Shown here in pieces: positions 35,912-45,454 of a stretch of DNA of 64,000 bases. The DNA comes from an uncultured Pseudomonadota bacterium (lineage in GTDB: Bacteria > Pseudomonadota > Gammaproteobacteria > Steroidobacterales > Steroidobacteraceae): positions 1 to 64,000 of the forward strand of contig CAIKZZ010000022.1 of the NCBI GenBank assembly GCA_903832085.1, written 5' to 3'. The notes under the pieces are model-generated. The model ran no database searches. It worked only from the letters and a program-made list of their open reading frames with translations, and was not told the origin of the DNA. The position numbers and the translations under genes were made by a program. Within the stretch, counting starts at the first letter, position 1. Each line of letters opens with the position of its first letter.

Positions 35912-35984
35912 GTCGACCCCTACGTTGGCTTGTTGTTTGTCTATCCGCCTCTGTGGGCGGGTGATGTCAGCGATACGCATTATA

Positions 35985-36047
35985 GGCTGCCTTGGGCAGC
36001 CGTGCGCTGCTACTAATTAGTTATTTTAATGGAGGCAGAATTTCTGC
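35985..36047. promoter_or_regulatory. Palindromes in divergent region before the fusion gene and the sensor gene
   Basis: GGCTGCC-TTG-GGCAGCC (35985-36001) is a perfect 7-bp stem with a 3-nt loop and could fold in the fusion-gene leader. GCAGAA-T-TTCTGC (36035-36047) is a 6-bp palindrome resembling an operator half-site pair. Neither matches a regulator I recognise. Confidence 0.35.
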
Positions 36048-36119
36048 TGTTCAGGCGGGCCCGACGCCCATAAGTACCGACGTTAGGCCTCTACCCGAGT
36101 GATCATTTTGGCTGAAACA

Positions 36120-36147
36120 TTGCGTTCATAAGTGTGTGCTATAAAAT
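36120..36147 (+). promoter_or_regulatory. Promoter of the sensor-Na/Pi unit
   Basis: TTGCGT (36120-36125) and TAAAAT (36142-36147) are separated by 16 bp, followed by an A/T-rich start region, 28 bp before the ATG at 36175. Confidence 0.45.
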
Positions 36148-36174
36148 TTTTTTAGCGTCACGGGTAGGGCGGCA

Positions 36175-36876
36175 ATGAGCGAATCGCGGGCATTAGTGGC
36201 TCATCGAGCGGCGGCAAAGCGCTCCTTAATCCAGTTTTCCAGTTTGTTGATTTTGACAACTTTGATTACCGGGCTTTCGGGGCTATTTGCGGTGTGGTCG
36301 CTCAACCGGACGCACGACCGAACGGAAGCCCAGCTCGTCCAAATTGCAGGCACGATTGAGCGGGGTCGCGCCGCGCAGGTCCAATTTAAGGTTCAAGTGC
36401 AGGAATGGAAAAACTTCCTGTTGCGTGGTGAAAGCCTCGCCGATCGTGATACCTACTTGCGTGCATTTCTGGATAGCGAGTCCAAGACACAAGCGATTCT
36501 TGCAGATCTCTCTCATCGACCAGATCTAGTTCTAAATTTTCATCTTGCGCAGTCAGTCAATGCTCTGATAGACGAACATAAGACCCTCAGTCAAGCCTAT
36601 GCAGGTGCGCGCTCTTTGATGAACGAGCAGCATTGGAATTACGCCGTGATGGATCGCGCAGTTCGTGGTCTTGATCGGCCAGTCAATCAGCATGTAGATG
36701 AGTTTGTCGAGCATGTGAACGCTCAGTTACAGGTTGTGTTAGGCGATGCCATTGCATATGAGCGGCATCGATATGGTCAGTTGGCACGCGTGATTTGGCT
36801 GGCAATGCTATTGACGATCGTGCTGGTCGGTACCTTGATATGGCGCTTGTTTACTGGGCGGGTGAAGGTAGCATGA
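36175..36876 (+). CDS. Membrane 4-helix-bundle sensor-like protein without output domain
   Basis: The 233-residue protein has a transmembrane helix at about 22-44, a periplasmic helical region like a four-helix-bundle chemoreceptor sensor (WSLNRTHDRTEAQL, QFKVQVQEWKNFLLRG) and a second helix at about 208-226. It ends ten residues later with no HAMP, kinase or methyl-accepting domain. The periplasmic part resembles sensors in chemoreceptors and histidine kinases. Its stop overlaps the start of the Na/Pi cotransporter gene by ATGA, so both are probably made together. It may be a cut-down receptor or an accessory subunit of the transporter. No function can be assigned. Confidence 0.72.
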   Translation: MSESRALVAHRAAAKRSLIQFSSLLILTTLITGLSGLFAVWSLNRTHDRTEAQLVQIAGTIERGRAAQVQFKVQVQEWKNFLLRGESLADRDTYLRAFLDSESKTQAILADLSHRPDLVLNFHLAQSVNALIDEHKTLSQAYAGARSLMNEQHWNYAVMDRAVRGLDRPVNQHVDEFVEHVNAQLQVVLGDAIAYERHRYGQLARVIWLAMLLTIVLVGTLIWRLFTGRVKVA

Positions 36877-38471
36877 GTTTGCCCTATGCTGGTGCCACGG
36901 CGTGTGCGGGATTGGGTTTATTCTTTGTTGGCATGCGCACAATTACCAGTCATTTGCGTGAGCTCGCAGGAGGCCGCTTGCGCGCGCTCCTCGCACGCAC
37001 CCTGCAGCGGGCCAGCATCGCCCCTATCGCGGGCTTTTTTGCAGGAGCGCTAACGCAGTCCACCAGTGCGGTGACCTTCATCGCAACAGGTCTTATTGCA
37101 GCGCGGGCTACAACTCTTGCAACGGCGCTTGTCATGCTGGCATGGGCTAACGTTGGTACGTCGATTCTGGTTTTGATTGCGGCCATTGATGTGCATGCGC
37201 TAGTTCTCTACCTCTTCGCATTGTGTGGTATCGCCTATTTTTCTGGACTCGAGCAGACCGAGCGCTACAGACATACCGTCGTGGCGTTACTCGGCTTGGG
37301 TCTGTTGCTGTTCGGACTGTCCACGCTAAAGGGCGCAGTTGTAAGCCTGAATACCGAGCCTTGGGCGCGCGAGTTCGTGGAGTTTGCAGGCTCAGGCACG
37401 GCGATTGCCTTTTTAGTCGGGTTTGTTGTGGCGGTCGCTGTGTCGTCATCATCCATTGTAGTGGTGCTCGCATTGCCGCTGATACAGGAAGGGGTGCTGT
37501 CGCTCGATGCCTCCGCCTTTTTGGTCTTTGGGGCGTGTGTGGGTTCTGGCGGCGCTGTGATATTGCTCTCATCTGGGCTTGATGGTGCGTCGCGCCAGCT
37601 GGCTCTAGCGCAGGGGCTGCTGCGTGCGCTTGCCGTCCTATTGTTGTTGCCCCTGTATTTTGTCGAGCATTATTCGGGACTGCCGTTGTTGCTTGTGCCA
37701 GTCCGGATGCTGGCATCGGCTGCTGTCCTGCAGATGGGCCTTTTGTTCCTAATCGCACAGGTAGCAACAGTCGTCGTCGTCATGGTGTTAGGTCGAGTCT
37801 TGGTGCGGTTTGTCAGTTGGATTAGTCCGCTTGATGCGACGACGGCGCTTGATCGACCGCACTACTTGTTCGATGAGGCCGTTAAGGATCCTGCAACGGC
37901 TCTAAAACTTGCTCAACTTGAGCATGCTGCAGTGATTGGGGTTTTGCCTGATTTCTTGGATGAGTTGCGCCCAATTGAGGAGCGCTCGGCGTCGTCTCCA
38001 TCGCTTAATGCGCGCCAAGCCGCCAGCAGTGTGCTGGTGATCGAGATACAGCAGTTCTTAACGGCGACGCTTCATTCAAATCCTGAGATGGGTGCTGAGG
38101 AAATCTATGATTTGCGCCGTCGATTAATTGCGCTCGGCGAGTTACAAGGTGCGATCTATCAATTTGCGCGAGAGTTGCTGGCGGTGCCGCAGGAGGAGCG
38201 ACCAGCGTTTTGCATTGCGCTGATTGAGGGCTTGCATGCGGTGCTTGGTGTGGCGGTAGAAACCACATTAGATCAAGCAGCCGATGCGTTCGTAACTCTT
38301 GAGATATTAACCGCTGAGCGAGGTGGCCTAATGGATAGCGTGCGCGCTGAACTTCTAGGCGGAGCTACAAGCATTTCTGGACGTGAGGCGTTGTTATCAG
38401 CGACGCTCCTCTTCGAGCGCATCATGTGGATGCTGCGCCTCGGTAACTGGCGGATTAGCGCGCCGCTCTGA
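36873..38471 (+). CDS. Na+/phosphate cotransporter family protein with PhoU-like tail
   Basis: 532 residues from ATG 36873 (GAAGG upstream, ATGA overlap with the sensor gene); an upstream frame to 36795 is unlikely. The first Na/Pi-cotransporter repeat has the hallmark GALTQSTSAVTFIATG (QSTS at 62-65). The second repeat reads AVAVSSSSIVVVLAL, so the usual glutamine of the second QSSS motif is missing. After about ten helices a soluble helical C-terminal half (from about 330) resembles the PhoU-like domain of bacterial NptA relatives. Likely imports phosphate or exports anions with sodium. Its 3' end overlaps the convergent binding-protein gene by 17 nt. Confidence 0.83.
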   Translation: MSLPYAGATACAGLGLFFVGMRTITSHLRELAGGRLRALLARTLQRASIAPIAGFFAGALTQSTSAVTFIATGLIAARATTLATALVMLAWANVGTSILVLIAAIDVHALVLYLFALCGIAYFSGLEQTERYRHTVVALLGLGLLLFGLSTLKGAVVSLNTEPWAREFVEFAGSGTAIAFLVGFVVAVAVSSSSIVVVLALPLIQEGVLSLDASAFLVFGACVGSGGAVILLSSGLDGASRQLALAQGLLRALAVLLLLPLYFVEHYSGLPLLLVPVRMLASAAVLQMGLLFLIAQVATVVVVMVLGRVLVRFVSWISPLDATTALDRPHYLFDEAVKDPATALKLAQLEHAAVIGVLPDFLDELRPIEERSASSPSLNARQAASSVLVIEIQQFLTATLHSNPEMGAEEIYDLRRRLIALGELQGAIYQFARELLAVPQEERPAFCIALIEGLHAVLGVAVETTLDQAADAFVTLEILTAERGGLMDSVRAELLGGATSISGREALLSATLLFERIMWMLRLGNWRISAPL

Positions 38472-39516
38472 GTCGCTCGAGTGTTTTGGCTTCGATCTCT
38501 TCAAGGCCCGCGGGTACCGGCGGATACCAGTGGATGTTTTTCAGACCCTGAGGAAAGCTGTCGAAGAATTGTGCTTTTAAGCGCGGGTCGATTAGCGACA
38601 GTGTTCCTTTGGTCGAGGTGAAGTTGCCCGCCGCTTTGGTTATCTTGGCTGCAATATCCGGTCGCATGGTGTAGTTGATCCATGCATAGGCGCCAGCTTC
38701 GTTTTGGCCTTTGGCTGGGAGTACAAACGTCATTTGCCACGCTAGTGAGCCGGATTTCGGGTTTAGAAAGCGGACAAAAGGGTTTTCCCGGTTTAATTCC
38801 CAGGAAGGCGAGTCCCAAAGCATGCCCGCAACCAGTTGGTCCGAGCGTAGGCCTTTTAAAACCTCATCAGACGAGCTGTAGGTAAACGCGAGATTCTGTT
38901 TGCATGAGAGCAGCTTATGGCCGACCTCATCGATTAGCTCGCTGTAGGCTTTTGGGTTCCCGTACAGAGCAAAAGGATCATGACCAAGCGCAAAAGCAAA
39001 GGCAATGAGGGCGGGTCGGCGCAGTCGTAGGGTGGTTTTCCCGTTGAATTCGGGTTTGCATAGATCCGTGTAGTCAGTGATATCTGCGCGACGCGTATTG
39101 ACAACCATTCCTTCAGCGCCCCACAAGAATGGCAGTGCATATAGCTTGCCATCCAAGGTCGTCATTTTTTTATCGATTTCCAACATGTCAGGCAGGTATT
39201 GGTCAGCGTTGACGCGTGATAAATCGATCGGTTTGTAAATGTGGTAGCTCTGTTGTGCGCCGGTCACACGATCCTGCGATGGCTGTGCAAGATCATAGCC
39301 GGCTCCGCCCGAAGCCTTCAGGCGAGCGACCATGTCCTCGTTTCCGGATAGCGTGACCTCGATTTCGATACCGGTTTCTTTGCGAAAGTCCTCAGCTACG
39401 TCGGCTGGAACATAACCATCAAAGGTCAGGATTCGTAACTTCTTTGACTCATCGGCGAGAGCCGACGCAGTGCAGAACAGCGCTAGCACCAGGAGACATC
39501 TACAAGCACGATTCAT
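38455..39516 (-). CDS. Periplasmic polyamine-type solute-binding protein (copy 1)
   Basis: 353 residues from ATG 39516 (AGGAA 8 bp upstream; GTG 39537 rejected). The signal peptide RCLLVLALFCTASALA is followed by a PotD/PotF-like class: KLRILTFDGYVPADVAEDFRKETG, DLAQPSQDR, LPFLWGAEGMVVNT, and the C-terminal GLKNIHWYPPVPAGLEEIEA. It should bind spermidine, putrescine or a similar cation. No ABC permease or ATPase gene is nearby. It is nearly a duplicate of the next gene (by eye about 85% identical, same length), with 221 bp between them. Confidence 0.86.
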   Translation of the reverse strand: MNRACRCLLVLALFCTASALADESKKLRILTFDGYVPADVAEDFRKETGIEIEVTLSGNEDMVARLKASGGAGYDLAQPSQDRVTGAQQSYHIYKPIDLSRVNADQYLPDMLEIDKKMTTLDGKLYALPFLWGAEGMVVNTRRADITDYTDLCKPEFNGKTTLRLRRPALIAFAFALGHDPFALYGNPKAYSELIDEVGHKLLSCKQNLAFTYSSSDEVLKGLRSDQLVAGMLWDSPSWELNRENPFVRFLNPKSGSLAWQMTFVLPAKGQNEAGAYAWINYTMRPDIAAKITKAAGNFTSTKGTLSLIDPRLKAQFFDSFPQGLKNIHWYPPVPAGLEEIEAKTLERLRAAR

Positions 39517-39737
39517 CAAAATATTCCTAACGAACACAACGAACTCAGGGAAGCATACAGCTTATAAGTGACAAGATTAACCTTGTATTTGCTATGTGTC
39601 ACGGCCGCCGGTTGGAATTGCCGTTCGCGGCGTGTGTCCATTCCCAAGGAACGCTTCGCAGTGGTTCGGTGCTTATCGTGCAGCACCCATGGTCGGCGAG
39701 GTCGGCGGTAGGTGCCGCCGCCATTAGGGTGTGTCCG

Positions 39738-40799
39738 CTAGTGCGGGGCTTTTAGTTTGTCGAGAACTTTGGCCTCAATGTCCTCAAGCCCGGCAGGTAC
39801 CGGTGGGTACCAGTGGATATTCTTAAGCCCTTGAGGGAAGCTTTCAAAGAACTGCGTTTTGAGGCGTGGGTCAACCAACCCTAGGGTTCCCTTCGTTGAG
39901 GTAAAGTTACCCGCTGCTTTGGTGATCCGTGCAGCAATATCGGGCCGCATCGTATAGTTGATCCACGCATAGGCCGCGGCATCGTTCTGACCTTTCGCAG
40001 GTAGCACAAAAGTATCTTGCCAGGCGAGGGCCCCAGACTTTGGGTTGATGAAGCGCACAAACGGATTCTCGCGATTAATTTCCCAAGCAGGTGAATCCCA
40101 AAGCATGCCAGCAACGATTTTATCTGAGCGCAGGCCTTCTAGGACTTCATCGGACGAGGTGTAGATGAACGCCATGTTTTGTTTGCACGAGAGCAGTTTG
40201 CGTCCGACTTCATCGATTAGTTCAGCGTAGGCTTTTGGGTTCCCATACAGCGCAAATGGGTCGTGACCAAGGGCAAACGCGAAGGCCATTAGGGCCGGGC
40301 GCCGCAGCCGTAGTGTTGTCTTTCCATTCAGTTCAGGTTTGCACAGATCAGTGTAGTCGTTGATATCGGTGCGGCGCGTGTTGACGACCATTCCCTCTGC
40401 GCCCCACAGGTACGGCAGCGCATAAAGTTTGCCATCCAAGGTGGTCATTTTTTTGGCGATCTCTAGCATGTCTGGCAGATACTGATCTACGTTTACACGC
40501 GACAGATCGATGGGCTTATAAATGTGATAGCTCTGTTGCGCGCCGGTAATGCGGTCTTGAGATGGCTGTGCAAGATCAAAACCTGCCCCGCCCGAGGCTT
40601 TCAGTCTGGCAATGATGTCTTCGTTGCTCGACAGGGTTACTTCAATTTGTATGCCGGTTTCCTTACGGAAATCCTCAATAATATCGGCTGGGGCGTAGTG
40701 GTCCCAAGTGAGAATTCGTAGCTTCTTGGCATCGTCGGCGTGGGTCTGCGCGCTGAGCAGCAGCACGAGTAGTGGTAAAGAGCGACGGAGACGAATCAT
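39738..40799 (-). CDS. Periplasmic polyamine-type solute-binding protein (copy 2)
   Basis: Start ATG 40799 has AGGAA at 6 bp spacing. The open frame continues far upstream without stop, but that part overlaps the divergent promoter region and cheA, and is not protein-like. The 353-residue product has signal peptide RRSLPLLVLLLSAQTHA and the same fold and motifs as copy 1 (KLRILTWDHYAPADIIEDF, PSQDRITGAQQSYHIY). Differences cluster near the N-terminus and in residues around FDGYVP/WDHYAP, which in PotD-type proteins lie close to the ligand cleft. The copies may thus differ in ligand preference. It is divergent from cheA. Confidence 0.86.
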   Translation of the reverse strand: MIRLRRSLPLLVLLLSAQTHADDAKKLRILTWDHYAPADIIEDFRKETGIQIEVTLSSNEDIIARLKASGGAGFDLAQPSQDRITGAQQSYHIYKPIDLSRVNVDQYLPDMLEIAKKMTTLDGKLYALPYLWGAEGMVVNTRRTDINDYTDLCKPELNGKTTLRLRRPALMAFAFALGHDPFALYGNPKAYAELIDEVGRKLLSCKQNMAFIYTSSDEVLEGLRSDKIVAGMLWDSPAWEINRENPFVRFINPKSGALAWQDTFVLPAKGQNDAAAYAWINYTMRPDIAARITKAAGNFTSTKGTLGLVDPRLKTQFFESFPQGLKNIHWYPPVPAGLEDIEAKVLDKLKAPH

Positions 40800-40837
40800 T
40801 CGCATTTCCTGTGGACGGATCGAGTCGCTCAGAACGC

Positions 40838-40860
40838 AGATTACCCAGATTACCCAGATA
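40838..40860. repeat. 9-bp tandem repeat between binding-protein gene and cheA
   Basis: Two full copies of AGATTACCC plus five bases of a third lie in the divergent region, about 40 bp upstream of the copy-2 binding-protein start. Direct repeats of this kind can be regulator sites; no known consensus recognised. Confidence 0.5.
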
Positions 40861-41025
40861 CGATCGAGAATAGCCTTGGCGGTGCTCGCTGTCACGCGGT
40901 GACTGCTCGGGCGGGTCATTGGACCGCGAAAAGTCGCCGGTAGGCCCGTACAGCATGGCGACACTGTCATGGTTTTCAAGGTAAGCTGAGCGGAAGACTG
41001 TTCGTAGCAGAAAGACCGCTCCCGC

Positions 41026-43260
41026 ATGACCGACACGACCGCTGAAATCCCGCTTGATGTGCTCGATGGACTTGCGCAGTTGCTGACGCGAGTGGCCGAA
41101 GAGTTGGCGTTTGTGGAAGACGGGTCTGATGCTGGTTTGCTTGCGATTAACGCGCTGCTGATGGATTTAGAACAGTTACCAGGCATCGAGGCCTTGCGTG
41201 AACCCTACGGGCAAGCTCAGCGTATTGCTCGCGCATGGGTCGACTCGGTACTTGATGGAACCGGGCGATTTAGTGCCAAGGTCATCGCGGACTTACAGCG
41301 GTGGCACGACTGGTTAAACGAGTGGTTGGCATGCACGGTTGCAGGCGTTGCGAGTGAGCCGCTGCCGGCGAGTTGGGATGTCACACAATCGGTTAACGAT
41401 GGTGGCGCGGCTTCTCTTGAGCCCATGCTGGGCGTCGTGCCTGCAGCAGTGGATCCTGTGGTAGCCGTGGCGCCTGTGAGTGCCGAGTATGGTAGTGAGG
41501 TCGCCACTATTTTGCTCAATTTGCCTGCGGACATCGATTTATTACGGGAGTTTTATAGTGAGTCGCTGGAGTTGCTGCAAGCCATTGAACGGGCGGTGCT
41601 GACCCTTGAGGAGAACCCGTCTGCTGCGGAGGCAGTGAATGCGATATTCAGAGCCTTCCATACCTTCAAGGGCAGTGCCGGTTTTCTCAAACTCAATGCC
41701 TTGCAGCATTTGGCGCATGAACTAGAGACTCTTCTAGACTCAGTACGGAGTGGTTCGCTTGCGGTCAGCCGTCGAGTCATCGATGCGATTTTGATTGGGG
41801 CGGATGTGCTCGCGGATTGCACTCGGCGGGTGGGCGAACAGGTCAATGGCACCCAGTCCGTGCAGCCCATTCCGCTACCGACCACCCAGGTATTAGCATT
41901 GATTCGGGCTGCCACTGAGCCTGAGCCCATCGTGCCAGTGGCGCCGTTGCCGGTTGTGCCGGTAAGTGCGCTGGGTGGTTCGGGGATGCACAGCGCGGTT
42001 GCAAGCCCAGCTGTAGCCGCGGCGCCAGTGAGTAAAGCGGTTCCTGCAGCGCCTGCTGTTTCACGCGAGGGCGGCGTTGGGGCATCCGACAGCGGCACCG
42101 TACGGCTTGACGCATCCAAGCTCGATGATCTGGTAAATCTCGTCGGGGAGCTTGTGGTCGCCCAAGCAATCGTCGCAGGTAGCCGCGATGTGCGCGTGCA
42201 TGCAGGTCCTGAGTTTGCCCAAGCGATGAGCAGCCTGATGCGGATTACCAAAGACTTGCAGCGCAATGCCATGTCAATGCGGATGGTGCCGATCAGTGGT
42301 CTGTTCCGCAAAATGACACGCCTGGTTCGAGATCTGGCCAGCCGCGAGGGTAAGCAGGTCAAGCTGGTGTTGCAGGGTGAGGACACAGAGCTCGATCGTC
42401 AGCTTGTGGATAAGATGGGTGATCCATTGATCCACATGATTCGTAATGCCTTAGATCATGGCATTGAGCTCCCCGCTGACCGAATCGCAGCGGGGAAGGA
42501 TCCAGTCGGGACCATCGGCCTTGCCGCCTGCCACGAGCACGGCGGGGTCGTTATTCGTGTGTCGGATGACGGACGAGGCCTCGACGGAGAGCGCCTGCAG
42601 GCCAAGGCTGTGGAAAAGGGTCTTATTAGCCCTTCCTTAACCTTGTCGGTGGCGGAGACCCTCGAACTCATCTTCATGCCCGGCTTGTCTACCGCGGCAA
42701 CTGTCACAGACCTGTCAGGCCGCGGTGTGGGCATGGACGTGGTCCGGGGCCACATTGAGGCCCTACGCGGCACGGTCGAGATCGAATCCCACCGCGGGCG
42801 CGGCACCACCTTCAGTATCCGTTTACCCTTGACCCTCGCGTTGATTGACGGGTTGCTCGTGGGGGTTGGGCCCGAACGGTATGTCATTCCGGCACTCGCC
42901 GTGCGCGAGTGTTTTAGGCCTGCCAAGGGCGCGGTAACGGCTGTGCATGAGCAGGGTGAACTGGTCAACGTTCGTGGACACCAGGTTCCGGTGCTAAGGC
43001 TGGGTCGGTACCTAAACAAGCCCATGCAATCGCTGCAGCCAGAAGAGGGCATAATGGTCGTTGTTGAGTCCGGTGGGGCCATCCGGGCAATCCTGGTCGA
43101 TGAAGTGCACGGCAAGCAGGAAATGATCATCAAAAAATTAGGGCACACGTTTGAGCAGCAGATACTCATCGTCGGTGGAGCAGTGCTTGCGGACGGTACC
43201 GTTGGGTTGATTCTAAATGTGGATTCGTTGGTGCGTGCACCGCGGGCGGTACAGGTATGA
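41026..43260 (+). CDS. cheA: Chemotaxis histidine kinase CheA
   Basis: The 744-residue CheA starts with about 110 residues of extra N-terminal helix. The Hpt domain has phospho-accepting H212 in FRAFHTFKGSAGFL, followed by a long Ala/Pro/Val linker with no clear P2 domain. The dimerisation helices (KLDDLVNLVGELVVAQ), the ATPase domain with N-box MIRNALDHGIE, G1 VSDDGRGLD and G2 SGRGVGMDVV, and a CheW-like C-terminus complete it. It phosphorylates the CheB, CheY and receiver-PP2C products encoded downstream. It is the first gene of an eight-gene operon. Its stop overlaps cheW by ATGA. Confidence 0.95.
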   Translation: MTDTTAEIPLDVLDGLAQLLTRVAEELAFVEDGSDAGLLAINALLMDLEQLPGIEALREPYGQAQRIARAWVDSVLDGTGRFSAKVIADLQRWHDWLNEWLACTVAGVASEPLPASWDVTQSVNDGGAASLEPMLGVVPAAVDPVVAVAPVSAEYGSEVATILLNLPADIDLLREFYSESLELLQAIERAVLTLEENPSAAEAVNAIFRAFHTFKGSAGFLKLNALQHLAHELETLLDSVRSGSLAVSRRVIDAILIGADVLADCTRRVGEQVNGTQSVQPIPLPTTQVLALIRAATEPEPIVPVAPLPVVPVSALGGSGMHSAVASPAVAAAPVSKAVPAAPAVSREGGVGASDSGTVRLDASKLDDLVNLVGELVVAQAIVAGSRDVRVHAGPEFAQAMSSLMRITKDLQRNAMSMRMVPISGLFRKMTRLVRDLASREGKQVKLVLQGEDTELDRQLVDKMGDPLIHMIRNALDHGIELPADRIAAGKDPVGTIGLAACHEHGGVVIRVSDDGRGLDGERLQAKAVEKGLISPSLTLSVAETLELIFMPGLSTAATVTDLSGRGVGMDVVRGHIEALRGTVEIESHRGRGTTFSIRLPLTLALIDGLLVGVGPERYVIPALAVRECFRPAKGAVTAVHEQGELVNVRGHQVPVLRLGRYLNKPMQSLQPEEGIMVVVESGGAIRAILVDEVHGKQEMIIKKLGHTFEQQILIVGGAVLADGTVGLILNVDSLVRAPRAVQV

Positions 43261-43754
43261 GTGAAGTGCAAGCGACTCGCGATGTAAAAGCAGCTGCTGG
43301 ACGTTATTTAACGTTTCATCTGGGTGCTGCGCGTTACGCGGTACCAGTGCGTGATGTTCGGGAAGTGGTGCGTCTATGTCCCATTACCAGCGTGCCTTTG
43401 ATGCCGCCGCATGTGCGTGGTGTCATTAACTTGCGTGGCTCAGTGATGGCGGTGCTTGATTTGCGTGCGAAATTTGAGATGCCGGCAATTACTTATGATG
43501 ATAGGGCGTGCATCATTGTGTTTGAACGCCGCGATCTTGGCGCTGCGTCCACCGTAATTGGTGCAATTGTCGATGGCGTCAATGATGTCGTCGTGCTCGC
43601 GCAACAGCACATTGACGTGGCACCGGACTTTGCTGGTACTGTCGATGCCGATTACTTGCTTGGAGTCGCGACGACCGACAACAGTGTACTTGCGATGCTG
43701 AATATTAAAAATATACTTGCAACCGACGGCAGTCTGACTCTGCCTTCGATTTGA
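43257..43754 (+). CDS. cheW: Chemotaxis coupling protein CheW
   Basis: A 165-residue CheW domain linking the receptor to CheA. Typical stretches are LTFHLGAARYAVPVRDVREVV, PHVRGVINLRGSVMAVLDLRAKF and a final LAMLNIKNIL. The start overlaps the cheA stop by 4 nt, so expression is coupled. The receptor gene follows after 32 bp. Confidence 0.95.
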   Translation: MSEVQATRDVKAAAGRYLTFHLGAARYAVPVRDVREVVRLCPITSVPLMPPHVRGVINLRGSVMAVLDLRAKFEMPAITYDDRACIIVFERRDLGAASTVIGAIVDGVNDVVVLAQQHIDVAPDFAGTVDADYLLGVATTDNSVLAMLNIKNILATDGSLTLPSI

Positions 43755-43786
43755 TTACCTACTGCCGCTAGCCGCCGAGAAATCTC

Positions 43787-45433
43787 ATGAATATGAACGA
43801 CTGGACTGTCACTCGCCGGATCACCGTTGGCTTCGGGACGTTGATCTTCCTCACGTTGTTACTTAGCGGATTTTCGCTCATTCGCTTAATCGGCTTAAGT
43901 TCCCGTATTGGTGAGCTCGCTGACAGCACTATGCCAAGTGTCGCGACGCTAGGCGATATGGCGATTCATGCACAAGCGCAACTGCTCGATCGGCAGAAAT
44001 TAGCGAGTGGCGATCCGAATCAGCAGGCTCTTAAAGATGACATGGCATCGCGCGAAAATTTAATCACTCAAGATATTAAGTTCTATGAGAGCAAATTAAT
44101 TTCCGATGCGGAGGACGCGCGTCTTTTTGCAGATGTAAAGCAGGCACATGAAGCAATTGTCAGCACGCGTGGGCGTCTTGAGCAACTCGATCGGCCAGAT
44201 GCGCCCGATGAATTCAAGCAGATGATTGAATATCAGAGAATTGTCAAGACAGAGCAGGATCCAAACCATGAGCGTTTGTTGAAAGCGATTCAGCTTGATA
44301 CAGCCTACAATGAAAAGTTGGGGCAGCAGACCGCCGCATCAGGAAAAAAGTCTGCCCTTGTGACGATGTGGGTGTTGGTGCTTTTGGTGCTCGCAGGCGC
44401 CGCCGCCGCCGCACTCTTCGCGCGTTACACAATCCGCGCGATCGCTGATGCGCTGAATCGAATTACCTTGAGCCTTGATCGCGGTGCGATTCAGACCTCG
44501 TCTGCTGCGCGGCAGGTGGCAACCGCCAGTCAGAATTTGGCTGCAGGTGCAAGCGAGCAGGCCGCTGCCATTGAGCAGACCAGCACGTCGCTTGAAGAAA
44601 TGTCGACGATGATTCGTACGACTGCTGAGAACTCCCAAAAGGCAAAAGGCTTGGCCTCGGATGCTCGAACGGTCGCAGGCACTGGCTTAGGTAACATGCA
44701 AGCTATGTCAGAGGCGATGAATGAGATCGGTGTAGCAAGCGCTGAAGTCGCTAAAATCGTTAAAAATATTGACGAAATTGCTTTCCAGACGAACATCCTT
44801 GCGTTGAATGCAGCTGTTGAAGCTGCGCGTGCTGGTGAGGCAGGGGCGGGCTTTGCCGTCGTCGCGGATGAGGTTCGATCGTTAGCTCAGCGCAGTGCAG
44901 CCGCTGCGCGCGAGACCGCGGCGAAAATTGAGGCGGCGATTGCAAGTGCAAAACGCGGCTCTGATCGCAGCAGTGAGGTCGCCCGATCACTCAAAGAAAT
45001 CACCGACAAAGTAGTAGCAACAGACCTGCTGGTTGCCGAGATCGCAACCGCGGCAGGAGAGCAGTCGCAAGGGGTGACGCAGGTAAATCTCGCGATTGCG
45101 CAGATGGACAAAATTGCGCAGAGCAATGCTGCTAGTGCCGAGCAAAGTGCAAGTGCTGCGGATGAGCTTGATGCGCAGGCAGAAGCAATGAAAGATACCG
45201 TTGCCAAGCTTCAGTCTTTAGTTGGCGGAGACGCGGTATATGATTCGCGCTCTGAGTCTGAGATGGAGCCGAGCCATGTCAGTATTGCGCAGCAGAGCGT
45301 CAATGTTAACCGTACCTCGCGCAGAGCTCGGCAGCTAACGCAACTAGCGCGTCCAGTGCTGAATCGCATCCCGATGCCCAAGATTCCATCGTCGCAAGCA
45401 TCTGGGGACGATGATGATTTTCGAAGCTTCTGA
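43787..45433 (+). CDS. Methyl-accepting chemotaxis protein
   Basis: The 548-residue receptor has a transmembrane helix at about 16-36, a periplasmic four-helix-bundle-type sensor to about 187 and a second helix near 188-210. There is no obvious full HAMP domain. The long cytoplasmic coiled coil carries the hairpin tip [20 protein letters not shown] followed by [13 protein letters not shown], the CheA/CheW contact. Glutamine/glutamate-rich segments on either side are candidate methylation sites. It is the only full receptor in the window. A C-terminal CheR-docking pentapeptide is not evident (ends DDDFRSF). Confidence 0.93.
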   Translation: MNMNDWTVTRRITVGFGTLIFLTLLLSGFSLIRLIGLSSRIGELADSTMPSVATLGDMAIHAQAQLLDRQKLASGDPNQQALKDDMASRENLITQDIKFYESKLISDAEDARLFADVKQAHEAIVSTRGRLEQLDRPDAPDEFKQMIEYQRIVKTEQDPNHERLLKAIQLDTAYNEKLGQQTAASGKKSALVTMWVLVLLVLAGAAAAALFARYTIRAIADALNRITLSLDRGAIQTSSAARQVATASQNLAAGASEQAAAIEQTSTSLEEMSTMIRTTAENSQKAKGLASDARTVAGTGLGNMQAMSEAMNEIGVASAEVAKIVKNIDEIAFQTNILALNAAVEAARAGEAGAGFAVVADEVRSLAQRSAAAARETAAKIEAAIASAKRGSDRSSEVARSLKEITDKVVATDLLVAEIATAAGEQSQGVTQVNLAIAQMDKIAQSNAASAEQSASAADELDAQAEAMKDTVAKLQSLVGGDAVYDSRSESEMEPSHVSIAQQSVNVNRTSRRARQLTQLARPVLNRIPMPKIPSSQASGDDDDFRSF

Positions 45434-45454
45434 TACGGACCCGTCGGTAGCGCG

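Noticed and set aside
40800-41186. N-terminal extension of the copy-2 binding protein to 41186
   Set aside because: It would run antisense through the cheA start and puts the signal peptide in mid-protein; AGGAA and signal peptide fix the start at 40799.
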